A program made the translations under genes and the position numbers. DNA of 11,950 nucleotides from Bacillota bacterium (GTDB lineage: Bacteria; Bacillota; Clostridia; Peptostreptococcales; Anaerovoracaceae). A model generated the notes under the pieces. That model was not told where the DNA came from. It saw only the letters and a list, made by a program, of their open reading frames with translations, and searched no databases. Positions 5,627-11,950 of the stretch are shown here, one piece after another (the stretch's first letter is position 1; each line of letters opens with the position of its first letter). The stretch spans positions 1 through 11,950 of the forward strand of contig JAEEOX010000104.1 of assembly GCA_016284485.1 (NCBI GenBank), given 5' to 3'.

Positions 5627-6460
5627 ATGGGAATCAGAAAATACAAACCGACTACCCCGGGCTTAAGAGGAATGACGGTCTCCACATTTGAGGAGATCAC
5701 AAAGGATACCCCCGAAAAGTCATTGACAGTGACTCTGAAGAAGCACTCCGGAAGGAACAACACCGGAAGGATCACAGTCAGACATAAGGGAGGCGGCACA
5801 AGAGCCAAGTACAGAATCATCGACTTCAAGAGAGATAAGGACGGAGTTCCCGGAAAGGTAACTTCCATCGAGTACGATCCCAACAGGACCGCAAATATCG
5901 CCCTTATCACTTATGCAGACGGTGAGAAGAGATACATCATTGCTCCCGGCAAGCTGACAGTGGGACAGACGATCGTATCCGGACCCGATGCAGACATCGT
6001 GGTAGGAAACGCTCTTCCCCTGGCAAACATCCCCGTAGGTACGATCATCCACAACGTGGAGCTCAAGCCCGGCAAAGGCGGACAGCTTGCCAGATCAGCC
6101 GGAAACGGCGCACAGCTCATGGCTAAGGAAGGTGCTTACGCACAGGTAAGACTTCCGTCCGGAGAAGTCCGCAAGGTCTCAATGAGATGTAAGGCCACCA
6201 TCGGTGAGGTCGGAAACGAAGAATCCGCCAACATCCAGATCGGAAAGGCCGGACGTACGAGACACATGGGAATCAGGCCCACAGTAAGAGGTTCCGTAAT
6301 GAACCCCAACGACCATCCCCATGGCGGCGGCGAAGGCAGAGCGCCCGTCGGCAGAAAGAGCCCCGTTACACCTTGGGGCAAGCCTGCTCTTGGATATAAG
6401 ACTAGGAAGAAGAACAAAGATTCCAACAAGTACATCGTCAAGAGAAGGAACGAGAAATAA
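5627..6460 (+). CDS. rplB: 50S ribosomal protein L2
   Basis: A 277-residue L2, the usual length, needed for subunit association, tRNA binding and peptidyl transfer. It starts MGIRKYKPTTPGLRGMT and carries the typical HKGGGTRAKYRIIDF and the highly conserved NPNDHPHGGGEGRAPVGR block, with His230 at the position of the functionally important E. coli His229. The end KSPVTPWGKPALGYKTRKKNK is standard. ATG 5627 is preceded by AGGAGG at 5612-5617 and a second purine tract AGAGG at 5619-5623. Confidence 0.99.
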   Translation: MGIRKYKPTTPGLRGMTVSTFEEITKDTPEKSLTVTLKKHSGRNNTGRITVRHKGGGTRAKYRIIDFKRDKDGVPGKVTSIEYDPNRTANIALITYADGEKRYIIAPGKLTVGQTIVSGPDADIVVGNALPLANIPVGTIIHNVELKPGKGGQLARSAGNGAQLMAKEGAYAQVRLPSGEVRKVSMRCKATIGEVGNEESANIQIGKAGRTRHMGIRPTVRGSVMNPNDHPHGGGEGRAPVGRKSPVTPWGKPALGYKTRKKNKDSNKYIVKRRNEK

Positions 6461-6480
6461 AGAAAGGAGCAAAGAACAGA

Positions 6481-6759
6481 ATGTCAAGATCACTCAAAAA
6501 GGGACCTTATGTCAACGCCAAGCTGCTTAAGGCTATCGAAGAGTTAAACGCATCCAACGAGAAGAAAGTCATCAAGACATGGTCAAGACCTTCAACGATC
6601 TTCCCGCAGATGGTTGGACACACCATAGCAGTTCATGACGGCAGGAAGCACGTCCCCGTATATATCACAGAAGATATGGTCGGTCACAGACTCGGTGAGT
6701 TTGCTCCGACAAGAACATTCAGAGGTCACGCCTCTGATAAGGCCACAAAGGGCAGATAA
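6481..6759 (+). CDS. rpsS: 30S ribosomal protein S19
   Basis: A 92-residue S19, normal length, which sits in the 30S head with S13 and contacts the A-site finger. Family signatures MSRSLKKGPYV, IKTWSRPSTIFPQMVGHTIAVHDGRKHVPVYI, MVGHRLGEFAPTRTF and the end GHASDKATKGR are all present. ATG 6481 follows AAGGAG by 11 nt, 20 nt after rplB. Confidence 0.99.
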   Translation: MSRSLKKGPYVNAKLLKAIEELNASNEKKVIKTWSRPSTIFPQMVGHTIAVHDGRKHVPVYITEDMVGHRLGEFAPTRTFRGHASDKATKGR

Positions 6760-6776
6760 GGAAAGGAGAAGAAACA

Positions 6777-7112
6777 ATGGAAGCAAAAGCAGTTGCCAAA
6801 TATGTCAGAATGTCTCCTATCAAATTGCAGCCCGTTTGTGATTTAGTAAGAGGCAAGGATCTGAACGAAGCTCTGGCCATCCTGAAGTTCACACCCGGCA
6901 AGGGTTCCGCTCTTGTTGAGAAGGTAGTTAACTCCGCAAAGGCCAACGCTGAGAACAATTTCGATATGGATCCCGACAATTTATATGTAGCAGAGATCTA
7001 CGCGAACCAGGGCCCCACAATGAAGAGATGGAGAGCCGGTTCTCAGGGTAGAGCATCGATCATCCTTAAGAGGTCAAGCCACATCGGCGTAACCCTTAAG
7101 GAGAAGGAATAA
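6777..7112 (+). CDS. rplV: 50S ribosomal protein L22
   Basis: A 111-residue L22, normal length, which sends a long beta-hairpin into the exit tunnel near the macrolide site. It starts with AKAVAKYVRMSPIKLQPVCDLVRGK and ends GRASIILKRSSHIGVTLKEKE. Hairpin numbering matches E. coli exactly (Met82-Lys83-Arg84 and Gly91-Arg92). The tip that in E. coli is Pro87-Arg88-Ala89 is Ala87-Gly88-Ser89 here. ATG 6777 follows AAGGAG; the stop overlaps the ribosome binding site of rpsC. Confidence 0.99.
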   Translation: MEAKAVAKYVRMSPIKLQPVCDLVRGKDLNEALAILKFTPGKGSALVEKVVNSAKANAENNFDMDPDNLYVAEIYANQGPTMKRWRAGSQGRASIILKRSSHIGVTLKEKE

Positions 7113-7124
7113 GGAGGTTGGCAC

Positions 7125-8003
7125 ATGGGTCAGAAAGTCAGTCCACATGGATTCAGAGTAGGCGTAATCAAAGACTGGGACTCCAAATGGTACGCAGGCA
7201 AAAAGAATTTTGCTGATAATCTTATCGAGGACAACAAGGTAAGAGAATACATCACAAAGAAGCTTTATGCCGCAGGAGTTGCCAAGGTCGTTATTGAGAG
7301 AGCCTCAGGCAATAAACTCAGAGCTAACGTCATGACAGCTAAGCCGGGCATGGTCATCGGAAGATCAGGCGACGGCATCGAAGCTATCAAGAAGGACCTT
7401 GTAAAGCTTACAGGTAAGGAAGTAGAGCTCGAGATCATCGAGATCAGACGTCCCGAATTAGATGCTCAGTTGAGCGCTGAAGCAGTCGCACAGTCCCTTG
7501 AAAGACGTACATCATTCAGAAGGGCCATGAAGCAGCAGATCTCCAGGACCATGAAGGCCGGAGCTAAGGGCATCAAGGTCGTAGTATCCGGAAGACTCGG
7601 CGGAGCCGAGATCGCCAGATCCGAGAAGTATTCCGAGGGTAACGTTCCTCTGCACACACTGAGAGCCGACATCGACTACGGTTTTGCAGAAGCTGACACC
7701 ACCTACGGAAGGATCGGCGTAAAGGTCTGGATCAACCACGGTGAAGTACTTGACAAGGGTCTCAAGAGCGCAGTTCCCGAAGAAAAGAGGGAGAAGAAGG
7801 GCGACAAGAGACAGAGAAGAGACGGCGCAAGAAGAGACGGCGCAAGATCGGACAGAAGAGAAGGCAGAAGGAACGACAGATTCCAGAAGGAAGAAGCCCC
7901 CAAGGCTACTCCGAGAATCAGGAAGACACCCAAGCCCGCTCCGATAGTTGAACCCCAGCAGGAAGCTGAGGCTCAGGAACCGATGGAGACAACTGAAGCA
8001 TAG
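7125..8003 (+). CDS. rpsC: 30S ribosomal protein S3 with long charged C-terminal tail
   Basis: A 292-residue S3, against about 215-225 in most Bacillota. Residues 1-209 are standard: MGQKVSPHGFRVGVIKDWDSKWYA, a KH domain with GRSG at 79-82, IIEIRRPELDAQLSAEAVAQSLERR and RLGGAEIARSE, then GRIGVKVWINHGEVL. From about residue 210 a low-complexity tail follows: first Arg/Lys/Asp-rich, including a perfect RRDGA duplication at 231-240, then Pro/Lys-rich, and finally acidic, ending EPMETTEA. S3 sits at the mRNA entry site and contributes to helicase activity there; the tail is probably disordered and would lie near that entrance. The tail is in frame, keeps the same AGA/AAG codon style and has a single clean stop, so it looks genuine rather than a read-through error. 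AAGGAGG at 7111-7117 precedes the ATG. Confidence 0.98.
   Translation: MGQKVSPHGFRVGVIKDWDSKWYAGKKNFADNLIEDNKVREYITKKLYAAGVAKVVIERASGNKLRANVMTAKPGMVIGRSGDGIEAIKKDLVKLTGKEVELEIIEIRRPELDAQLSAEAVAQSLERRTSFRRAMKQQISRTMKAGAKGIKVVVSGRLGGAEIARSEKYSEGNVPLHTLRADIDYGFAEADTTYGRIGVKVWINHGEVLDKGLKSAVPEEKREKKGDKRQRRDGARRDGARSDRREGRRNDRFQKEEAPKATPRIRKTPKPAPIVEPQQEAEAQEPMETTEA
7815..7844 (+). repeat. Perfect 15-bp tandem duplication in the rpsC tail
   Basis: AGAAGAGACGGCGCA occurs twice in direct succession (7815-7829, 7830-7844), in frame, encoding RRDGA twice in the low-complexity tail of S3. It is a likely site of length variation by slippage. Confidence 0.95.
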
Positions 8004-8027
8004 AATTTGGAAAGGAGGAACTAAGCC

Positions 8028-8459
8028 ATGTTAATGCCAAAACGTGTCAAGCACAGAAGACAGCACAGAGGTAGAATGACAGGCGTAGCCACAAAGGGCA
8101 ACACCATTACCTATGGCTCATATGGATTAGTTGCACAGGAATGTGCATGGATCACCTCAAACCAGATCGAGGCTGCCCGTGTGGCAATGACCAGATCTAT
8201 CAAGAGAGGTGGTAAGGTATATATCAAGATCTTCCCTCACAAACCGGTAACAAAGAAGCCGGCCGAAGTACGTATGGGTTCCGGAAAAGGTGCTCCTGAG
8301 TACTGGGTAGCCGTAGTTAAGCCCGGCAGAGTGATGTTCGAGATCGAAGGAGTCGGCGAGGAAGCAGCAAGAGAAGCTATGAGACTCGCAGCCAACAAGC
8401 TCCCCATCAAGTGCAAGTTCATGATGAAGGAGCAGCAGGCGGAAGGCGGTGAAGCATAA
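8028..8459 (+). CDS. rplP: 50S ribosomal protein L16
   Basis: A 143-residue L16, normal length, lining the A-site tRNA elbow and required late in 50S assembly. It begins MLMPKRVKHRRQHRGRM, and ITSNQIEAARVAMTRSIKRGGKVYIKIFPHKPVT and KGAPEYWVAVVKPGRVMFEI are conserved. The first of two in-frame ATGs (8028, 8034) was chosen because it is 9 nt from AAAGGAGG and the family usually starts MLMPKR. The stop overlaps rpmC as TAATG. Confidence 0.99.
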   Translation: MLMPKRVKHRRQHRGRMTGVATKGNTITYGSYGLVAQECAWITSNQIEAARVAMTRSIKRGGKVYIKIFPHKPVTKKPAEVRMGSGKGAPEYWVAVVKPGRVMFEIEGVGEEAAREAMRLAANKLPIKCKFMMKEQQAEGGEA

Positions 8460-8647
8460 TGGAATTGAAGAAAATGAGAGAACTGACCGAGGCGGAACTC
8501 AACACCGAACTCGATAAGATGAAAAAAGAGCTTTTCAATCTCAGGTTCCAGCATGTCACCGGTCAGCTGGAGAACCCTGTAAAGATGAGAGAACTCAAGA
8601 AGGATATCGCAAGAGCTAAGACGATCCTCAAAGAGAGAGAAGCATAA
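8459..8647 (+). CDS. rpmC: 50S ribosomal protein L29
   Basis: A 62-residue L29, a small two-helix protein near the tunnel exit beside L23. It shows the usual MRELTEAELNTELDKMKKELFNLRFQHVTGQLENP and the helix end RAKTILKERE. Its start overlaps the rplP stop (TAATG) and the ribosome binding site in front is poor (AAGGCGG), so translation probably depends on coupling to rplP. Confidence 0.98.
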   Translation: MELKKMRELTEAELNTELDKMKKELFNLRFQHVTGQLENPVKMRELKKDIARAKTILKEREA

Positions 8648-8665
8648 AGGAAAGGAGGAAGAATT

Positions 8666-8926
8666 ATGGCAGTTGACAGAAACGCAAGAAAAACCAAGGT
8701 CGGCATCGTAGTATCCGACAAGATGGATAAGACAATCGTCGTCGCAATGGAAGACTTCATAAGACACCCCCTTTACGGCAAGGCTGTTAAGAGGACCAAG
8801 AAGGTCAAGGCTCACGACGAGAACAATGAATGCCAGATCGGCGACAAAGTAAGGATCATGGAAACGAGACCCCTTTCAAAGGACAAGAGATGGAGACTTG
8901 TTTCTATCATCGAGAAAGTTAAGTAA
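8666..8926 (+). CDS. rpsQ: 30S ribosomal protein S17
   Basis: An 86-residue S17, an OB-fold protein that binds 16S rRNA early in 30S assembly. Signatures KVGIVVSDKMDKTIVVAMEDFIRHPLYGKAVKRTKK and IGDKVRIMETRPLSKDKRWRLVSII are clear. ATG 8666 follows AAGGAGG (8652-8658) by 7 nt. Confidence 0.99.
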   Translation: MAVDRNARKTKVGIVVSDKMDKTIVVAMEDFIRHPLYGKAVKRTKKVKAHDENNECQIGDKVRIMETRPLSKDKRWRLVSIIEKVK

Positions 8927-8941
8927 GGGAGGCAACGGATA

Positions 8942-9316
8942 ATGATTCAGACAGAAACAAGATTAAAAGTTGCTGACAATTCCGGCGCTAAGGAACTCCT
9001 TTGCATCCGCATCCTGGGCGGAACAAGCCGTCAGTATGCAAACATCGGAGACATCATCGTATGCGCCGTTAAAGATGCGACACCCGGCGGAGTCGTCAAG
9101 AAGGGCGACGTCGTCAAGGCCGTAGTGGTTAGGACAAAGCACGGCGTTAGACGCCATGACGGTTCATATGTAAAGTTCGATCAGAACGCAGCCGTAATTA
9201 TCGGCGGAAAAGATGACAAGAACCCCAAGGGTACTCGTATCTTTGGACCTGTTGCCAGAGAACTTAGAGATAAGGGCTTTATGAAGATCGTTTCATTGGC
9301 TCCGGAAGTATTATAA
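8942..9316 (+). CDS. rplN: 50S ribosomal protein L14
   Basis: A 124-residue L14 at the subunit interface, forming bridges to the 30S and the docking site of the silencing factor RsfS. It starts MIQTETRLKVADNSGAKE and has YANIGDIIVCAVKDATPGGVVKKGD, VRTKHGVRR and KGTRIFGPVARELRDKGFMKIVSLAPEVL. It is two residues longer than the common 122, because of a Gly-Gly in the IIGGKDDKNPKG turn. A GGGAGG lies before ATG 8942. Confidence 0.99.
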   Translation: MIQTETRLKVADNSGAKELLCIRILGGTSRQYANIGDIIVCAVKDATPGGVVKKGDVVKAVVVRTKHGVRRHDGSYVKFDQNAAVIIGGKDDKNPKGTRIFGPVARELRDKGFMKIVSLAPEVL

Positions 9317-9330
9317 AGGAGGAAATGGAA

Positions 9331-9639
9331 ATGAAGATCAGAAAAGGCGACACGGTCAAGGTCATTGCCGGCAAGGACAGAGGCAAGACAGGTAAGGTCC
9401 TGAAGACCTACCCCAAGGACAATAAGGTAGTTGTTGAGGGCGTAAACATTCAGACAAAGCACGCTAAGGCAACCAGGAACACTGCAGCTGAGATCAAGCA
9501 TATCGAAGGACCCATCGATGCTTCCAACGTTATGTACTACGATACAAAGGCTAAGCAGGCTTCCAGAGTTGGATACAAGGTCAAGGAAGACGGAACAAAG
9601 TCCAGAGTCTTCACCAAGACCGGAAAGACAATAGACTGA
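9331..9639 (+). CDS. rplX: 50S ribosomal protein L24
   Basis: A 102-residue L24, an assembly initiator of the 50S with an N-terminal KOW motif (KGDTVKVIAGKDRGKTGKVL). The later HAKATRNTAAEIKHIEGPIDASNVMYYD and the basic C-terminus are typical. Two in-frame ATGs exist; 9331 was chosen because it is 8 nt after AAAGGAGG (9315-9322), while 9325 is only 2 nt away, and because the family begins MKIRKGD. Confidence 0.97.
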   Translation: MKIRKGDTVKVIAGKDRGKTGKVLKTYPKDNKVVVEGVNIQTKHAKATRNTAAEIKHIEGPIDASNVMYYDTKAKQASRVGYKVKEDGTKSRVFTKTGKTID

Positions 9640-9656
9640 GAAAGGAGGAGACGGTT

Positions 9657-10199
9657 TTGACAGCTAGATTAAAAGAGACATACGACGCCGAAGTATTCGG
9701 TCAGATGAAGGAAAAATTCCAGTACAAGAACGTTATGGAAGTTCCCAAGCTCGAAAAGATCACCATCAACATGGGACTCGGAGAAGCTAAGGAAAACGCC
9801 AAGCTTCTGGAATCCGCCATCGAAGAGATCGCGCTCATCGCCGGTCAGAAGCCTGTAGTCACAAAGGCAAAGAAGTCCATCGCGAACTTCAAGGTCAGAC
9901 AGGGCATGCCGGTAGGAGCCAAGGTCACTCTCAGAGGAGACAGAATGTATGAATTCGCAGATAAGCTTTTCAACATCGCTCTTCCCAGAGTTAGAGACTT
10001 CAAGGGAGTCAGCAAGAACGCCTTTGATGGCAGGGGCAACTACTCCATGGGCATCAAGGAACAGCTCATCTTCCCTGAGATCAGTTATGACCAGGTCGAA
10101 ACTATCAAAGGAATGAACATCGTATTTACTACAACGGCTAAGACAGACGAAGAGGCACAGGCTCTGCTTGAACTCCTTGGAATGCCGTTTGAGAAGTAG
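9657..10199 (+). CDS. rplE: 50S ribosomal protein L5 (TTG start)
   Basis: A 180-residue L5, normal length, which binds 5S rRNA and contacts P-site tRNA and S13. Conserved blocks are LKETYDAEVFGQMKEKF, NVMEVPKLEKITINMGLGEA, GQKPVVTKAKKSIANFKVRQGMPVGAKVTLRG and GRGNYSMGIKEQLIFPEI. The start is TTG at 9657, 8 nt after AAAGGAGG (9641-9648). The next ATG would remove the first 16 residues, which family members have, so TTG is the supported start. Its stop codon is part of the rpsN ribosome binding site. Confidence 0.97.
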   Translation: MTARLKETYDAEVFGQMKEKFQYKNVMEVPKLEKITINMGLGEAKENAKLLESAIEEIALIAGQKPVVTKAKKSIANFKVRQGMPVGAKVTLRGDRMYEFADKLFNIALPRVRDFKGVSKNAFDGRGNYSMGIKEQLIFPEISYDQVETIKGMNIVFTTTAKTDEEAQALLELLGMPFEK

Positions 10200-10209
10200 G
10201 AGGTATTTC

Positions 10210-10395
10210 ATGGCAAAGACATCATTAAAGGTTAAGCAAGCTAGAAAGCCTAAGTATCAAACACGTGCATACACAAGGTGCAGGATCTGCGGAAGACCTC
10301 ACTCCGTGCTTAAGAAGTACGGCATCTGCCGTATCTGCTTCAGAGAACTTGCCTACAAGGGCGAGATCCCCGGAGTCAAGAAGGCAAGCTGGTAA
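10210..10395 (+). CDS. rpsN: 30S ribosomal protein S14, zinc-binding type Z
   Basis: A 61-residue short S14 of the zinc-containing (C+) type, located in the 30S head. It carries the four zinc ligands Cys24, Cys27, Cys40 and Cys43 in CRICGRPHSVLKKYGICRICF, and ends GEIPGVKKASW. ATG 10210 was chosen over an upstream TTG (10168) inside rplE: TAGGAGG at 10197-10203 precedes it and MAKTSLKVKQARK is the normal N-terminus. The symbol rpsZ is also used. Being the zinc form, its supply depends on zinc; many Bacillota encode a zinc-free paralogue elsewhere. Confidence 0.98.
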   Translation: MAKTSLKVKQARKPKYQTRAYTRCRICGRPHSVLKKYGICRICFRELAYKGEIPGVKKASW

Positions 10396-10421
10396 AACAT
10401 TGTGAAAGGAGAAAAGCTGTT

Positions 10422-10820
10422 ATGACAATGACAGATCCCATTGCGGATATGCTGACTCGTATCAGGAACGCCAACACAGCAGGACATGACACTGTGGAGA
10501 TCCCTGCTTCAAAGATGAAGAAGTCGATCGCACAGATCCTGAAGGATGAGGGCTTCATCAATGATTTCGAGGTCATAGAGGACGGCAAGCAGGGCATCAT
10601 CAAGGTAACGATGAAGTATGCTGCCGGTAAAGAAAAAGTTATTTCAGGTATTAAGAAGATTTCCAAGCCCGGCCTTAAGGTCTACGCAAAGGCTGAAGAC
10701 GTTCCCAGAGTTCTGGGCGGCCTGGGCATCGCGATCCTTTCCACTTCCAAGGGAGTCATCTCCGACAAGGAAGCCAGGAAACTCGGCATCGGCGGCGAAG
10801 TCATCTGCTATGTTTGGTAG
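10422..10820 (+). CDS. rpsH: 30S ribosomal protein S8
   Basis: A 132-residue S8, normal length, a primary 16S rRNA binder and, in E. coli, the repressor of the spc operon. It begins MTMTDPIADMLTRIRNAN, with the PASKMKKSIAQILKDEGFI and STSKGVISDKEARKLGIGGEVICYVW signatures. ATG 10422 is 10 nt after AAGGAG; the second ATG (10428) would be 16 nt away. I saw no obvious S8-binding mimic before rplE, as expected outside enterobacteria. Confidence 0.99.
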   Translation: MTMTDPIADMLTRIRNANTAGHDTVEIPASKMKKSIAQILKDEGFINDFEVIEDGKQGIIKVTMKYAAGKEKVISGIKKISKPGLKVYAKAEDVPRVLGGLGIAILSTSKGVISDKEARKLGIGGEVICYVW

Positions 10821-10831
10821 GAGGTAAGGAT

Positions 10832-11371
10832 ATGTCCAGAATCGGAATCAGACCCATTACTGTTCCCGCCGGCGTAGAGGTTACGGTAGATGGAAATCTT
10901 GTAACAGTCAAGGGACCCAAGGGCCAGCTGACCCAGGAGATCGCTCCCGAGATGGCTGTTGAATTAAATGACGGCGTGCTCACAGTAAAGCGTCCCAACG
11001 ATGACAGACAGGAACGCAGCCAGCACGGCCTCGCAAGGACACTGATCCACAACATGGTGGTCGGAGTCACAGAGGGCTTCGAGAAGAAGCTCCAGCTCGT
11101 AGGAGTCGGATACAAGGCAGAGAAGAAGGGTGACACCCTGGTACTCAGCCTCGGATATTCCCACCCCGTAGAGCTCAAGGATCCCGAAGGGATCACAACA
11201 GAATGTCCTTCTCAGACGGAAATCGTCGTAAAAGGAATTGATAAGGCATTTGTCGGCAATTACGCGGCAGACATCAGAGCGTGGAGAAAACCGGAACCCT
11301 ACAAGGGCAAGGGAATCAAGTACGTGGACGAAGTCATCCGTCGTAAGGAAGGCAAAGCAGGCGCTAAATAA
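10832..11371 (+). CDS. rplF: 50S ribosomal protein L6
   Basis: A 179-residue L6, normal length, near the GTPase-associated centre next to the sarcin-ricin loop. It starts MSRIGIRPITVPAGVEV and carries VTVKGPKGQLTQ, VGVGYKAEKKGDTLVLSLGYSHPV and the C-terminal RKPEPYKGKGIKYVDEVIRRKEGKAG signature. ATG 10832 was chosen over an upstream TTG (10814) because TAGGAGG (10818-10824), overlapping the rpsH stop, lies 7 nt before it. Confidence 0.99.
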   Translation: MSRIGIRPITVPAGVEVTVDGNLVTVKGPKGQLTQEIAPEMAVELNDGVLTVKRPNDDRQERSQHGLARTLIHNMVVGVTEGFEKKLQLVGVGYKAEKKGDTLVLSLGYSHPVELKDPEGITTECPSQTEIVVKGIDKAFVGNYAADIRAWRKPEPYKGKGIKYVDEVIRRKEGKAGAK

Positions 11372-11390
11372 GGGAAAGGAGTGAGTTGAA

Positions 11391-11756
11391 ATGGCAAATG
11401 AATCAAGAAACGACAGACGTCTCAAGAGACATTACAGAGAAAGAAAGAACATTTTCGGAACTCCTGAGAGACCCAGACTTTGCGTATTCAGGTCAAGCAA
11501 GAACATCTCCGCTCAGATCATCGACGATGTGAACGGCAAGACACTTTGCTCTGCATCCTCACTGGACAAGGAGCTCAAGGCTGAGATCGGATACGGCGGA
11601 AACAAAGAGGCCGCCAAGAAAGTCGGAGAAGCGCTTGCTAAGAGAGCACTTGCTGAAGGCATCACCGAAGTCTGCTTTGACAGAGGCGGATTCCTTTATC
11701 ACGGAAGAGTTGCAGAACTGGCAGACGGTGCTCGCGAAGCCGGATTGAAATTCTAA
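11391..11756 (+). CDS. rplR: 50S ribosomal protein L18
   Basis: A 121-residue L18, normal length, which together with L5 binds 5S rRNA and anchors it in the central protuberance. Visible signatures are RRLKRHYRERKNIFGTPERPRLCVFRSSKNISAQIIDD and the C-terminal FDRGGFLYHGRVAELADGAREAGLKF. ATG 11391 follows AAGGAG (11376-11381) by 9 nt. Confidence 0.99.
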   Translation: MANESRNDRRLKRHYRERKNIFGTPERPRLCVFRSSKNISAQIIDDVNGKTLCSASSLDKELKAEIGYGGNKEAAKKVGEALAKRALAEGITEVCFDRGGFLYHGRVAELADGAREAGLKF

Positions 11757-11771
11757 CAGGAGGAAGAAAGA

Positions 11772-11950
11772 ATGCGTAATATCGTTGATGCATCCAAGCT
11801 CGAACTGACATCGACAATCGTCAACATCAGAAGAGTCTCCAAGACCGTTAAAGGCGGTAAGAACATGAGATTCTCCGTGACGGTAGTCGTGGGTGACGGC
11901 GAGGGACACGTAGGCGTAGGCCTTGGCAAGTCCATCGAGATCCCCGAAGC
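11772..11950 (+). CDS. rpsE: 30S ribosomal protein S5, N-terminal part (cut by window end)
   Basis: An open frame from ATG 11772 to the window end gives 59 residues beginning MRNIVDASKLELTSTIVNI. The following RRVSKTVKGGKNMRFSVTVVVGDGEGHVGVGLGKSIEIPEA is the S5 N-terminal double-stranded-RNA-binding fold and is unmistakable. AGGAGGAAG precedes the start. S5 takes part in decoding accuracy and mRNA unwinding with S3 and S4. The remaining roughly two thirds of the gene, and presumably rpmD, rplO and secY, lie beyond the window. Confidence 0.97.
   Translation, partial: MRNIVDASKLELTSTIVNIRRVSKTVKGGKNMRFSVTVVVGDGEGHVGVGLGKSIEIPE

Noticed and set aside
10168..10209. Upstream TTG start for rpsN inside rplE
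   Set aside because: The added residues do not belong to S14, and a strong ribosome binding site precedes ATG 10210.
9669..10211. 180-codon minus-strand frame opposite rplE
   Set aside because: It is a mirror frame of rplE, with no ribosome binding site or family resemblance; similar shadows appear opposite most genes here.
10814..10831. Upstream TTG start for rplF
   Set aside because: It would include the TAGGAGG ribosome binding site in the coding sequence; L6 begins MSRIG at 10832.

Overview
The window reads as a chromosomal segment of a Gram-positive bacterium, most likely a member of the Clostridia (Bacillota), possibly Lachnospirales-like. The evidence is a fused S10-spc ribosomal protein cluster in Bacillota order, near-consensus AAGGAGG ribosome binding sites in front of almost every gene, a zinc-ribbon type S14, an L16 starting MLMPKRVKHR, and a nucleoside kinase of the long uridine-kinase-like type next to pseudouridine genes. 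No taxonomic search was possible, so the family-level guess is weak.

Region 1 (1-3162) is a nucleoside salvage/catabolism operon: the 3' part of a uridine-kinase-like nucleoside kinase, a PfkB-family pseudouridine kinase (psuK, TTG start) and pseudouridine-5'-phosphate glycosidase (psuG). Together PsuK and PsuG turn pseudouridine into uracil plus ribose 5-phosphate. A short, apparently broken iron-sulfur reading frame follows (2942-3115), resembling the N-terminal cluster motif of PreT/GltD-type proteins. A clean intrinsic terminator (3139-3162) closes the unit.

Region 2 (3163-3638) has no convincing gene. It holds a probable strong promoter (A/T-rich upstream tract, TTGCAT-17-TATAAT) and a roughly 240-nt highly structured 5' leader for the ribosomal protein operon. 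The leader has several competing helices. Part of it (a 9-nt and a 19-nt block in the same order) is also present upstream of the promoter as a diverged copy.

Region 3 (3639-11950) is an uninterrupted, same-strand, tightly packed run: rpsJ-rplC-rplD-rplW-rplB-rpsS-rplV-rpsC-rplP-rpmC-rpsQ-rplN-rplX-rplE-rpsN-rpsH-rplF-rplR-rpsE (rpsE is cut by the window end). Gaps are 10-26 nt, apart from the structured 88-nt rpsJ-rplC spacer and two TAATG stop/start overlaps. The genes give the subunits of both ribosomal particles in a coordinated transcript.

Most of the window is ordinary housekeeping. The points worth a second look are the rpsJ leader RNA and its partial duplicate, an S3 protein with a roughly 80-residue charged tail, non-consensus tips on the tunnel or peptidyl-transferase-facing loops of L3, L4 and L22, and the decayed Fe-S reading frame. 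I saw no mobile element, CRISPR array, tRNA or rRNA.
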